Shown here one piece after another: positions 15,623-24,148 of a DNA stretch of 64,000 nucleotides. Numbering within the stretch: position 1 is the stretch's first letter; every line of letters begins with the position of its first letter. Below the pieces are notes generated by a model. The model was not told the DNA's origin, did not search any database, and saw only the letters and a list, made by a program, of their open reading frames with translations. Source of the stretch: an uncultured Adlercreutzia sp. (GTDB lineage: Bacteria > Actinomycetota > Coriobacteriia > Coriobacteriales > Eggerthellaceae); assembly GCA_910589165.1 (NCBI GenBank), contig CAJUSP010000012.1:36165-100164 (forward strand). The letters run 5' to 3'. Made by a program: the position numbers and the translations under genes.

Positions 15623-16468
15623 ATGAAAATGAAGCAAGTTGGATGGGCGGTGCTCGGCGGATTGCTCGCGGTGGGCCTGACCGCCTGCGCTACGGCGCAG
15701 AACACCCAGGCGCCGGAAGGCAGCGAAGAAGCCGTCGTGCAGGCCCAGGACGAAGGCCCTGCAGCCGAGCAGGCTGCTGTGGACGAGCAGGCCGACGCCG
15801 CGGCGACTGAGGCCACGGCCGAGCAGGAGGCCGCCAGCCCCGCGCCGCTTGAGATCGTCGACTCCGGCTGGTTCGCCTCCGACAACGGCATGATCGACTT
15901 CGCTGTGGAGGTGCAGAACCCCAACCACACCGTTGAGGCCACCGATGCGGTGATCGAAGTGGTGGGCAAGGACGGAGACGGCAACGTGCTGTTCGATGAG
16001 ACCATCGAGACGCCCGGCGTGCTGCCCGATTCCACCTACTATTACTCCTACGTTGCCGGCTCCACGACCGTCGAGCCCACCACGGGCGAGACCCAGGCGA
16101 CCGCACCGGCTACGGTCGACTTCACCATTTCCACGCCGGACGGCGCATGGAAGGCTACCGACCAGAAGCTTGCCGACGTGTATACCGTGCAGGACAACGG
16201 CGCTACCGACACGCAGTTCGGCGCCAAGGAGTTCACCGGCACGGTGACCGCTTCCGAGAATCTGGACGGCACGACGCAGTCGCGCGTCGACGTGGTGCTG
16301 CTTGACGGCGACGGCCACATCGAGGGCGGCTATTTCAAGATCGTCGACACGACGGCCGGCCAGCCTGCCGACTACGACATCTATGCCGTGGGCGCCCCGC
16401 AGTACGCGAGCTACGCCGTGTACGCGAGCCCCTGGTCCGACCCGGATGCCGAGGCCGACGCTGCCTAA
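15623..16468 (+). CDS. Lipoprotein with FxLYD-like beta domain
   Basis: A 281-residue exported lipoprotein: short basic start, hydrophobic stretch and lipobox LTAC (Cys about residue 22), then about 50 residues of Ala/Glu/Gln-rich linker. The following part, with SGWFASDNGMIDFAVEVQNPN and VLPDSTYYYSYV, resembles FxLYD-type immunoglobulin-like domains of surface lipoproteins; a second similar unit may follow. ATG 15623 is chosen because the signal peptide begins there, and AAGGGA lies upstream; the frame extends further 5' but encodes no signal. It is monocistronic, closed by the terminator at 16491. Binding partner unknown. Confidence 0.75.
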   Translation: MKMKQVGWAVLGGLLAVGLTACATAQNTQAPEGSEEAVVQAQDEGPAAEQAAVDEQADAAATEATAEQEAASPAPLEIVDSGWFASDNGMIDFAVEVQNPNHTVEATDAVIEVVGKDGDGNVLFDETIETPGVLPDSTYYYSYVAGSTTVEPTTGETQATAPATVDFTISTPDGAWKATDQKLADVYTVQDNGATDTQFGAKEFTGTVTASENLDGTTQSRVDVVLLDGDGHIEGGYFKIVDTTAGQPADYDIYAVGAPQYASYAVYASPWSDPDAEADAA

Positions 16469-16490
16469 ACTCTCTTCCCCCGATAGACGA

Positions 16491-16527
16491 AGCGGCGCCC
16501 CAGCCACCAGGCCGGGGCGCCGCTTTT
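16491..16527 (+). terminator. Rho-independent terminator
   Basis: AGCGGCGCCCC pairs perfectly with GGGGCGCCGCT and is followed by TTTT. It serves the lipoprotein gene; the aminopeptidase gene converges on it. Confidence 0.9.
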
Positions 16528-16555
16528 GCGTTGCGGAACAGCGAGGTGCCAGCGT

Positions 16556-17980
16556 TTACGACGGGTCGCGCAGGAAGGCCTCGTAGCCGCGCCGGGCCTC
16601 GTAAATGTCGGCCTTGCTTGTTACCTCCCAGGGCGAGTGCATGGAAAGCACGGGCACGCCGGAGTCGATCACGTCCATGCCGTACTTGGCCGGGATGTAG
16701 GCGATGGTCCCGCCGCCGCCTGCATCCACGCGCCCCAGCTCGGCGGTTTGGAAGCTCACGTCGGCATCGTCCATGATGCGGCGCACCTGGGCGACGTACT
16801 CGGCCGACGCGTCGTTCGATCCGCTTTTGCCGCGGGCACCCGTGTACTTGTTGAACACGAGGCCGCGCCCGAGGAACGCCGAGTTCTTCGCCTCGAAGAC
16901 GCTCGCGTAGGCCGGGTCGAAGCCGGCGGACACGTCGGATGACAGCATGCGCGAGCGGGAGAGGGCCCGGCGCAGCGGCAGCGTGCCCCCCTCGCCGGCC
17001 AGTTCCATAATCTCGGCGATGGTGTTCTCGAAGAAGAGCGACCCCATGCCCGTGGCACCCACCGAGCCGATTTCCTCTTTATCCACTAGCACGCAGACGG
17101 CGGTGCGGGCCGGCACGTCGTCGCCGAGGGCCAGCTGGGCCCGCAGCGACGTGTAGGCGCACACGCGGTCGTCCTGGCCGTAGCCGATGACCATGGAGCG
17201 GTCGAACCCGAGGTCGCGAGCGCGGCCGGCGGGTACCACCTCAAGTTCGGCGGAGAGGAAGTCCTCCTCGGCGATGCCGTACTTGCCCGAAAGCACCGAG
17301 AGCACCATCTGCTTCACCGGGTCCTTCTCGGCGGCCTTCTTCTTGTCGGTATCGGCCTCCCCCTCGGCGATCACGAGCGGGCGGTTGCCGACGAGGATGT
17401 CCAAGTCCTCGCCCTCGACCACTTTCGCGCCGGTCTTCTCCATCTGCTGGGCGCCCAAGTGCGGCAGCAGGTCGGTGACGCAGAACACCGGGTCGGCCGG
17501 GTCGTCGCCCACGTTCACGTCGATAATCTCGCCATCGGTGGTGGCCACCACGCCGTGCAGCGCGAGCGGCAGGGCCGTCCACTGGTAGTTCTTGATGCCG
17601 CCGTAGTAGTGGGTGTCCAGCAGCGCGAAGTCGTTGGCCTCGTACAGCGGGTTCTGCTTGATGTCGAGGCGCGGCGAATCGATGTGGGCGCCGAGGATGT
17701 TCAGCCCCAAAGACAGAGGCTCGCTGCCCACGTGCGCCAGGATGATCGCCTTGCCCTGGGCGCAGGCCCACAGCTTGCTGCCCGGTCCCACCGGCGTGCC
17801 GGCAGCCATGCAGTCGGCCAAAGGCTCGTAGCCGGCGGCCTCGGCAGCGGCAATGGCGGCCGTGGCGCACTCGCGCTCGGTCTTGTTCTCAGAGATGAAC
17901 GTGATGTAGTCGGCGGCCAGGGCCTCGCAGGCGTCCAGGGCCGCATCGTCGTACTTCTTCCAGGCAACGTCGCGTTCCAT
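16556..17980 (-). CDS. M18-family aminopeptidase
   Basis: A 474-residue zinc aminopeptidase of the M18 (aspartyl/aminopeptidase I) family, removing N-terminal residues from cytosolic peptides. Visible motifs: the metal-binding ILGAHIDSPRLDIK, YYGGIKNYQW, the catalytic VDKEEIGSVGATGM, a DVSAGFDP block, and MHSPWEV near the C-terminus with another zinc ligand. The start at 17980 follows GAAAGAAGG in the transcript and matches the family N-terminus; the frame extends 45 residues further 5' but that part is Cys/Arg-rich and unlike a protein. It diverges from the rubrerythrin gene. Confidence 0.93.
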   Translation of the reverse strand: MERDVAWKKYDDAALDACEALAADYITFISENKTERECATAAIAAAEAAGYEPLADCMAAGTPVGPGSKLWACAQGKAIILAHVGSEPLSLGLNILGAHIDSPRLDIKQNPLYEANDFALLDTHYYGGIKNYQWTALPLALHGVVATTDGEIIDVNVGDDPADPVFCVTDLLPHLGAQQMEKTGAKVVEGEDLDILVGNRPLVIAEGEADTDKKKAAEKDPVKQMVLSVLSGKYGIAEEDFLSAELEVVPAGRARDLGFDRSMVIGYGQDDRVCAYTSLRAQLALGDDVPARTAVCVLVDKEEIGSVGATGMGSLFFENTIAEIMELAGEGGTLPLRRALSRSRMLSSDVSAGFDPAYASVFEAKNSAFLGRGLVFNKYTGARGKSGSNDASAEYVAQVRRIMDDADVSFQTAELGRVDAGGGGTIAYIPAKYGMDVIDSGVPVLSMHSPWEVTSKADIYEARRGYEAFLRDPS

Positions 17981-18200
17981 GCAACCTTCTTTCACGAGAG
18001 TTTTGAATGGGCCTAGTATGACGCAAAGGGGGCGCGGCGCACAGGGGCAAGCGCGGGCAACGGCTTTGCAACGGACGCAGCGGCGTGCGCTGTGTTCCGC
18101 CAGCGGGGTAGCCATAATGGAAAGCGCTTGCGGAAGCGACGTATTATGTTTCCGTTTGGGGAAGGCTGAACTTTCCTGAGCGCGCTTCTGTGAGCAAAGC

Positions 18201-18206
18201 TATAAT
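18201..18206 (+). promoter_or_regulatory. -10 box of rubrerythrin promoter
   Basis: TATAAT at 18201-18206, 51 bases before the start codon. No good -35 hexamer is seen 17 bp upstream, so an activator may be needed. Confidence 0.5.
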
Positions 18207-18257
18207 GCCTGTTGTGAATAGCCCGCAAGGGCGCGAGACGAGAAAAAGGAGCCATCC

Positions 18258-18866
18258 ATGAATCTTCGCGATGTCATTCCGAATGCTGAGAATTCCACCA
18301 ACTTCGACGTGGTGCCCAACGCCATCACCGAGGTCGGCACTACCCTTGAGAACCTGAAGGCCGCCGTGTGCGGCGAGACCGGCGCCTCGGCCAAGTACGC
18401 TGCCTGCGCTAAGGCCGCCAAGGAGCAGGGCTACGACCAGATCGCCCGCCTGTTCGAGGCCACCAGCGCTGCCGAGCAGATCCACATCGGCCTTGAGGCC
18501 GGCGTGATCGAGGGCATGGAGCCGGGCTACGAGCGCCCCGCCGCCCCCGAGGCCGAGGGCATTGCCACCGACCTGAACCTCATCGCCGGCGCGCTCGGCG
18601 AGATCTACGAGACCTCCGACATGTACCCGAGCTTCATCAAGGTCGCTCAGGAGGAGGGCAACAAGAAGGCCGAGTTCGTGTTCACCCGCGCCAAGCTGGC
18701 CGAGTCGGTGCACGCCGAGCTGTACATGGACGCCTACAACAACATCGACGCTCCCGACAACGAGCCCTACTATCTGTGCCCCATCTGCGGCTACATCCAC
18801 AAAGGCGACGACTTCGAGAAGTGCCCCATCTGCTTCACCCCGCGCGATAAGTTCCGCGAGTTCTAA
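18258..18866 (+). CDS. Rubrerythrin family protein (NADH peroxidase-like)
   Basis: A 202-residue cytosolic protein with an N-terminal ferritin-like four-helix domain carrying diiron-type acidic positions (EATSAAEQIH, EIYETSDMYP, KLAESVHAELY) and a C-terminal rubredoxin-like site CPICGY...CPICFTP. Rubrerythrins reduce hydrogen peroxide in anaerobes using electrons from rubredoxin or NADH-dependent partners. AAAAGGAG precedes ATG 18258. It has its own promoter and a strong terminator at 18897. No dedicated reductase lies next to it. Confidence 0.93.
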   Translation: MNLRDVIPNAENSTNFDVVPNAITEVGTTLENLKAAVCGETGASAKYAACAKAAKEQGYDQIARLFEATSAAEQIHIGLEAGVIEGMEPGYERPAAPEAEGIATDLNLIAGALGEIYETSDMYPSFIKVAQEEGNKKAEFVFTRAKLAESVHAELYMDAYNNIDAPDNEPYYLCPICGYIHKGDDFEKCPICFTPRDKFREF

Positions 18867-18896
18867 TCGGCAACGGAAACCACGCATTCCGAACAG

Positions 18897-18924
18897 CGGC
18901 CGCCCCTCGGGGCGGCCGTTTTTT
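18897..18924 (+). terminator. Rho-independent terminator of rubrerythrin gene
   Basis: CGGCCGCCCC (18897-18906) pairs with GGGGCGGCCG (18909-18918), then TTTTTT. The last T overlaps the stop codon end of the convergent TetR gene. Confidence 0.93.
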
Positions 18925-19582
18925 ACGCCATGGGTGGTTCGGTGAAGGGGAAGGCTTCGCGGTAGCGGTCGGTGACGACGTTGGTGAAGTAGGCGTGCAG
19001 CATGTGCTCGGCATGCGCGTTCAGGTCGATAGCGCCATCGGTGATGCACCATTCGAAGACACAGCCCTTGATAACCGAGCAGCAGTCGTAGGAGATGTCG
19101 TTGGCGGACCAGTCTTCGCGGACGAAGCCGGCCTTCTGGGCTGCCAGCAGCCCTTCGGCGCAGGCCTTTAGCAGGAAGTTCATGGTGTCCGGCGTGCCCA
19201 TGACGCTGCGGGCGTCGAGCGCCTTGTTCTTCGATTGGTAGTAGTTCGAGACGAACTCGATACCCATGGACTGGCAGTAGTCCAGATATTCCTGGTACAG
19301 GTAGAGTACCAGCAGGTACACATCGTCGCCGGCACGCTTGACGGCGTCACCGTCGTGCTCGGCCACGAAGTTGTCGAAGCCCTCCTGCAGGTAGTACAGC
19401 ATGAGGTCTTCCTTCGAATTGAAATGGTAGAAGAAGGTGCCCTTGGAAATGCCGGCCTCGTCGCAGATGTTTGCGATGGTGAGGTAGTCTTCGCCATGCT
19501 TCTTCAGAAGACGGGCGGCGGCATCGAAGATTTTCTTGCGGGTGTTCTGGGATTTCACCCGGCGTGGTGCTTTAACGGCCAT
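18923..19582 (-). CDS. TetR-family regulator of the redox cluster
   Basis: A 219-residue TetR regulator. The N-terminal helix-turn-helix contains IANICDEAGISKGTFFYHFNSKEDL; the rest is the helical ligand-binding domain. The start at 19582 is taken because the protein then begins MAVKAPRRVKSQNTRKKIF, a normal TetR beginning, with GGAGAG upstream; the frame extends 22 residues further. It diverges from the flavoenzyme gene at 19773 across a region with several GTTCAA half-sites, so it most likely represses that cluster and itself, relieved by a substrate-like ligand (inference). Confidence 0.92.
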   Translation of the reverse strand: MAVKAPRRVKSQNTRKKIFDAAARLLKKHGEDYLTIANICDEAGISKGTFFYHFNSKEDLMLYYLQEGFDNFVAEHDGDAVKRAGDDVYLLVLYLYQEYLDYCQSMGIEFVSNYYQSKNKALDARSVMGTPDTMNFLLKACAEGLLAAQKAGFVREDWSANDISYDCCSVIKGCVFEWCITDGAIDLNAHAEHMLHAYFTNVVTDRYREAFPFTEPPMA

Positions 19583-19642
19583 GGCTGTTCTCTTTCTCTC
19601 CGAAGTGCTCGATACTCTTGTGTTCGAGAAAATTATACCAGA

Positions 19643-19748
19643 GTTCAAACTAAAGAAAAGAAAAGTCTTGACAACGGTTTAAAGGTGGGAGTATTCTGCG
19701 TCTCGAAAATTGAACTGAGTTTAAAAAACAGTTCAAGAAAAAGTTCAA
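19643..19748. promoter_or_regulatory. Divergent promoter with GTTCAA operator half-sites
   Basis: Plus-strand promoter: TTGACA (19668-19673), 18-bp spacer, TATTCT (19692-19697). Half-sites GTTCAA at 19643, 19731 and 19743 and the reverse TTGAAC at 19710. GAACTG and CAGTTC (19712-19734) form an inverted repeat just after the expected start point, a position suited to TetR repression. Confidence 0.68.
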
Positions 19749-19772
19749 AGAGAGGTAGGAAAGGGGAGAGAC

Positions 19773-21869
19773 ATGAGCGGTTACGAGAAGCTGCTTGCGC
19801 CTATCCAAATTGGAACCCACACCTGGAAGAACCGCATTGCGAAGGGACCGTCTTCCACGCTGTTCTGGGGGCCGGACCAGTTCTGCAACGATCGCGTCGT
19901 CGACACCTTCGAGGCCATTGCCAAGGGCGGTGCCGGCGCGGTTATCCTGGGCGCCTGCATTTCCGATGACCCGGCGATGCTCATCTGCAAGGACGGCACC
20001 TCTGGCTTCACGGTGAGCGATTACCCGTTCGGCGGCCTGTACGACGACAAGTTCATTCCCGGCATGGCCAAGCTCGCCGACGCCATTCACGCCCACGGCT
20101 GCGAAATTATCGCGCAGATTTTCCAGAACGGCTCGGCGCTGAAGACCGAGGGCGGCTCCTGGGGCCCCTCCGACATTCCCGAGGCCGAGCTGCCGAGCCC
20201 CGTGCCCTACTGCTTCCCGGTGCGCGGCGTGTCCCTTGAGGAGATTGAGGCCTTCAAGGCGCGCTACATCGATGCAGCCGAGCGCGCGAAGAAGGCGGGT
20301 CTCGACGGCGTGGAGGTCCACGCGGCCAACGGCTACTTCATTATGAGCTTCACCTCCCGAATTTGGAACAAGCGCAACGACGAGTACGGCTGCCAGACGC
20401 TTGAGAACCGCACGCGTTTGGCCTGCGAGCTTATCGCCGGTATCAAGGAGCGCTGCGGCGAGGACTTCATCGTGGGCGTGCGCATGAACGGCCAGGAATT
20501 CGGCCATCCGCTGGCCACCACCATGGAGGAGAGCGCCGAGTTCGCGAAGCTCTACGAGCGCGCCGGCGCCGACTACATCTCTGTGACGGGCTACGGCTAC
20601 GGCAATTGCCCCTTCCAGTATGCCGACGACTACTGGATGTACCCGAAGGCCGACCCGGACATGCAACCCTACCTGCCGCGCCTGGAGGGCAGCGGCCTGC
20701 TTGTGCCGCTGGCGGCCAATGTGAAGGCGGCCGGCGTACAGGTGCCCGTCTTCGGTATCGGCTCGCTGACGCCCGAGAAGGCCGAGGCGGCCATCGGCGC
20801 CGGCGACATGGACCTGGCACTGTTCGCCCGCGGTCTGTGGGCCGATCCGGATATGGCCAACAAGCTGGCGGCCGGCCACCCCGAGGACGTGCGCCGCTGC
20901 AGCCACTGCGCTACCTGCGATGCCGAGCACCCGGGCGTCGTGAAGCGCTGCCGTGTGAACCCCGCTTTCGGCCGCGAGCGCGAGCTTGAGGCGAAGCCAG
21001 CCGAGAAGAAGAAGCGCGTGCTGGTGGTAGGCGGCGGCGCTGCCGGTCTTGAGGCGGCGCGCGTGGCCGCCGAGCGCGGACACGAGGTGACTCTGGCCGA
21101 GAAGGAATCCATGTTGGCGCTGGAGCTGAAGCTGGCCACCATGGTGAAGGGCACCACCTGCGAAGACGTGCCGGCGCTCATCACCTGGCTCGAGACCCAG
21201 GCGGCCAAGACCCCTGGCCTCACCATTAAAACCAAAACCGAGGTAACTCCCGACTACGTGCGCAAGATGGCTCCCGATGTGGTCATCGTGGCCACGGGCG
21301 GCGTGTACGGCACCCCGGCGGTGCCCGGCATCGAGGGCAAGAACGTTTCCACGGTCCCTCAGCTCACCAAGATGGCGAAGACGCCGCTGAAGATCTTCGG
21401 CGCCAACGCCCTGAACAAGCTGTCGGAAGTAGCCCTGCCCGGCATCGGCAAGAACTGCATCGTGCTCGGCGCGCAGATCGAGGGCATCCAGGGCGCCATC
21501 TTCCTGCAGAAGCGCGGCAAGAACGTCATGGTGTTCGACGAGGTGGACATAGTCGCCGACCGCATGCCCCCGCGCTACGTGGATCGCTCGCTGCACTACC
21601 TGAACGAGGCGGGCGTGCCTATCACCACCGGTGTCACCTTCAAGGAAATCACGAAAAAGGGCCTGCGCTACGAGGAGAACGGCGTAGAGAAGTTCCAGCC
21701 GGCCGACACCATCATGGTGTTCCAGTCGCCCCACGAGGACCTGTCGCTGTACGAGGCCGTGAAGAACCTGGCCCCGGAGGTGTACTCCATCGGCGCCTGC
21801 AACGGCGAGGACACGAGCCTCATGGTGGACGCCCTGAGCCAGGGCCGCGAGATCGGCGTGCGCATCTAG
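19773..21869 (+). CDS. Old-yellow-enzyme/Fe-S flavoprotein (BaiCD/BaiH-like enoate reductase)
   Basis: A 698-residue oxidoreductase of the 2,4-dienoyl-CoA reductase/trimethylamine dehydrogenase type: an N-terminal FMN TIM barrel (about 1-350), a four-cysteine [4Fe-4S] site RRCSHCATCDA...KRC, then a FAD/NAD(P) domain with VLVVGGGAAGLEAARVAA near residue 410 and a second dinucleotide domain. Cysteine spacing is CxxCxxC then ten residues to the last Cys, nearer to trimethylamine dehydrogenase than to the CxxCxxxC of dienoyl-CoA reductase. Relatives include bile-acid-inducible BaiCD and BaiH, which reduce steroid enones. First gene of a cluster with an MFS carrier, SDR and DUF169. Substrate is inferred to be an enone-type or aromatic compound. 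Confidence 0.88.
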   Translation: MSGYEKLLAPIQIGTHTWKNRIAKGPSSTLFWGPDQFCNDRVVDTFEAIAKGGAGAVILGACISDDPAMLICKDGTSGFTVSDYPFGGLYDDKFIPGMAKLADAIHAHGCEIIAQIFQNGSALKTEGGSWGPSDIPEAELPSPVPYCFPVRGVSLEEIEAFKARYIDAAERAKKAGLDGVEVHAANGYFIMSFTSRIWNKRNDEYGCQTLENRTRLACELIAGIKERCGEDFIVGVRMNGQEFGHPLATTMEESAEFAKLYERAGADYISVTGYGYGNCPFQYADDYWMYPKADPDMQPYLPRLEGSGLLVPLAANVKAAGVQVPVFGIGSLTPEKAEAAIGAGDMDLALFARGLWADPDMANKLAAGHPEDVRRCSHCATCDAEHPGVVKRCRVNPAFGRERELEAKPAEKKKRVLVVGGGAAGLEAARVAAERGHEVTLAEKESMLALELKLATMVKGTTCEDVPALITWLETQAAKTPGLTIKTKTEVTPDYVRKMAPDVVIVATGGVYGTPAVPGIEGKNVSTVPQLTKMAKTPLKIFGANALNKLSEVALPGIGKNCIVLGAQIEGIQGAIFLQKRGKNVMVFDEVDIVADRMPPRYVDRSLHYLNEAGVPITTGVTFKEITKKGLRYEENGVEKFQPADTIMVFQSPHEDLSLYEAVKNLAPEVYSIGACNGEDTSLMVDALSQGREIGVRI

Positions 21870-21888
21870 CGCCTCAGAGAGGGTAATC

Positions 21889-21917
21889 GGGGCGCTCGGG
21901 AAAGGGAAGGGCGCCCC
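21889..21917 (+). other. Intra-operon hairpin
   Basis: GGGGCGC and GCGCCCC arms followed by TTAA, between the flavoenzyme and MFS genes. Similar hairpins follow the SDR gene, so it may act in mRNA processing or partial termination. Confidence 0.5.
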
Positions 21918-21936
21918 TTAAGGAAAGGGGTAAACA

Positions 21937-23199
21937 ATGGGAGCTGCAAAGCTTTCCAAGGCGCCGGCCTACCGCTGGTGGATCCTCGTCATGAACATGC
22001 TGGCCTATGGCTACTTCTTCATGACCATCCAAACGGCAGCGGCCTTCGGCGGCGCCATCCAGGAGGCCATGGGGCTTAACGCCACCATGCTCTCGTTCTA
22101 CACGACGGCCACGATGGTCAGCTTCGCGCTTTTGGCAGGGCCGGGCGGCAAGCTCATTGCCAAGGTGGGAACGAAGAAGACCATCCTCATCGCCCTGGCC
22201 ATCGACGTGGCGGCTTCGGCCGTGTTCGCCATAGCCGGAGGCAACTACGCGTCCGACTTGGTGCTCCGCTTCATCCAGGGCATCTCCGGCGGCTTCATTG
22301 GCGCCGCGGCCGTCAACAGCACGGCTATGTGGTTCCCGGTGCGCCAGCGCGGCATTGCCGGCGGCATCCTGCTGGGCGTGCTGGGCATCGGTTTCACACT
22401 GGCCACGCTCGGTGCCCAGGCACTGCTGGGTCTGGGGCTTCCGTGGTACACCGCCATGGGCGGCCTCACGGCGGTCTCGGGCTTGGTGATCTTCGCGCTG
22501 TACCTGCTGACGGTTCGCGAGATTGGCGCGGTGTACCCGGGGGCGATGTCCATCGCCGAGCTACTGCCCGAGGAGGAGGCCTCCGATACGCCGGCACGTG
22601 ACACCTCAAAGTTGCCCGGCACCATGGCCGAGGTGCGCCGCAACGGCAAGTACTGGGCCTGTGCCGTGGTCGGTTTCGGCAACGCCTTCCTCGTGTACGG
22701 CTTCGGCACGTTCCTCATGTTCCTGCTCATGAACGATTTGGGCATTACCTCCGACCTGGTCACGATGGTCATCAGCTCTACCTTCTTCATCACCATTGTG
22801 GCGGCGCCCCTCGGCGGCATCCTGTCGGACAACGTGTTCAAGGGGTCGCGCTACCAGACGCTCATGATTGCCACGGGCATTACCGCTGTGACGCTCGTTC
22901 TCATTCCCGTCATCGGCAATGCGAGCGCCATCATCGTGGCGGTGCTGCTCATGCTGGCCTACGGTTCCGTGTCCATGATCCTCGGCCCCTTCTGGGCGAT
23001 CCCCAACGAGATCACCCAGCCCCAGATTGCGGGCCAGTGCACCGGCGAGCTCACCATGCTCTCCAACATCGGCGGCATTGTGGTCGCGCCGATATTCGCC
23101 GCCCTCATCGACGGCACGGGCACGGCCCTCATCTGCCTGGGAATCTGCGTCGCCGTAAGCGTCATCAGCTTCCTGTGCGCCCGCTTCATTCACCAGTAG
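21937..23199 (+). CDS. MFS transporter of the redox cluster
   Basis: A 420-residue carrier with 12 predicted membrane helices and an MFS motif-A-like loop GGKLIAKVGTKKTILI. The middle cytosolic loop (AELLPEEEASDTPARD) is short and acidic. It resembles oxalate/formate antiporter-like and bile-acid-uptake (BaiG-like) MFS proteins in general layout. Placement 67 bases after the flavoenzyme gene, with AAAGGGG before ATG 21937, suggests it imports the cluster's substrate or exports its product. Direction and substrate are unknown. Confidence 0.85.
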   Translation: MGAAKLSKAPAYRWWILVMNMLAYGYFFMTIQTAAAFGGAIQEAMGLNATMLSFYTTATMVSFALLAGPGGKLIAKVGTKKTILIALAIDVAASAVFAIAGGNYASDLVLRFIQGISGGFIGAAAVNSTAMWFPVRQRGIAGGILLGVLGIGFTLATLGAQALLGLGLPWYTAMGGLTAVSGLVIFALYLLTVREIGAVYPGAMSIAELLPEEEASDTPARDTSKLPGTMAEVRRNGKYWACAVVGFGNAFLVYGFGTFLMFLLMNDLGITSDLVTMVISSTFFITIVAAPLGGILSDNVFKGSRYQTLMIATGITAVTLVLIPVIGNASAIIVAVLLMLAYGSVSMILGPFWAIPNEITQPQIAGQCTGELTMLSNIGGIVVAPIFAALIDGTGTALICLGICVAVSVISFLCARFIHQ

Positions 23200-23305
23200 G
23201 TTCCACGGCGAGGCTCTCGCCATATCTCTCAGTAATAAGGGAGGCTTTCGGGCCCGGAGGAAGGCCGCTTTCCCTTAAGGGTTCCGGGAAGAATAGGAGG
23301 AGATC

Positions 23306-24076
23306 ATGAATCGTCTGGAAGGCAAGCGCGCCATTATCACCGGTGGTGCCAAGGGTCTCGGTCTGGCCACGGCTCAGCTGTTTGTAGAAGAGGGAGCGAA
23401 GATCGCCATCGTCGACTTCGACGGCGAGGCCGGCCGCGAGGCTGCCAAGGTGATCACCGAGGCTGGTGGCGAGGTGTACTTCCACGAGGTGGACGTGCGC
23501 GACGCCGAGGCCATCGAGGCCACCTTCGCCACCATCAATGAGGAGATGGGCGGCATCGATATCCTCGTCAACAGCGCCGGCGTGGTGGACTCGGGCGTCA
23601 TCGCTCACGAGACGAGCATCGAGGAGTGGCGCGAGGTTATCGACACCGACCTGAACGGCTCGTTCATCACCTCGAAGTTCGCCGTTCCCTACATGCTCGG
23701 CAAGGGCGGCTCCATCGTGAACATCGCTTCCACGGCCGGCCTGTCCTCGGTGTGCGACGGCAACGCCCCCTACCATGCGGCCAAGGGCGGCGTGGTGCAG
23801 ATGACTAAGAACTTCGGCATCTCCTATGCCAAGAAGGGCATCCGCTGCAACTGCGTGTGCCCCGGCACCACCCTCACCGACCTGGTGCGCAACGACCTCA
23901 TCAACAAATTCGGCAGCGTAGAGGAGGGCGAGCCGGTCTACGGCGCCATGCACCCCATGGGTCGTCTGGGCAAGCCCATCGAGACCGCCTACGCCATCCT
24001 GTACCTGGCCTCTGACGAGGCGGCCTGGACCACAGGTGTGGCCCTGCCGGTGGACGGCGGCTTCACCGCTGCGTAA
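23306..24076 (+). CDS. Short-chain dehydrogenase/reductase, probably NAD-dependent
   Basis: A 256-residue classical SDR. Cofactor motif TGGAKGLG (residues 12-19), acidic residue after the second strand (IVDFD) favouring NAD(H), structural NSAG, catalytic Ser in NIASTAGLSS and catalytic YHAAK; C-terminal ALPVDGGFTAA. AGGAGG lies just before ATG 23306. It is the third gene of the cluster, so it probably interconverts an alcohol and ketone on the same substrate handled by the flavoenzyme. BaiA-type hydroxysteroid dehydrogenases are one comparison; the exact substrate cannot be read from the sequence. Confidence 0.88.
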   Translation: MNRLEGKRAIITGGAKGLGLATAQLFVEEGAKIAIVDFDGEAGREAAKVITEAGGEVYFHEVDVRDAEAIEATFATINEEMGGIDILVNSAGVVDSGVIAHETSIEEWREVIDTDLNGSFITSKFAVPYMLGKGGSIVNIASTAGLSSVCDGNAPYHAAKGGVVQMTKNFGISYAKKGIRCNCVCPGTTLTDLVRNDLINKFGSVEEGEPVYGAMHPMGRLGKPIETAYAILYLASDEAAWTTGVALPVDGGFTAA

Positions 24077-24101
24077 AGCACAGCAACGCGAAGGAATGTG
24101 C

Positions 24102-24131
24102 GGGCGCCCTGTTTGGGGCAGGGCGCCCTTT
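24102..24131 (+). terminator. Hairpin between SDR and DUF169 genes
   Basis: GGGCGCCCTG (24102-24111) pairs with CAGGGCGCCC (24119-24128), followed by TTTAA. Possible partial terminator before the last cluster gene. Confidence 0.55.
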
Positions 24132-24148
24132 AAGAGAGGAGAATTCCC

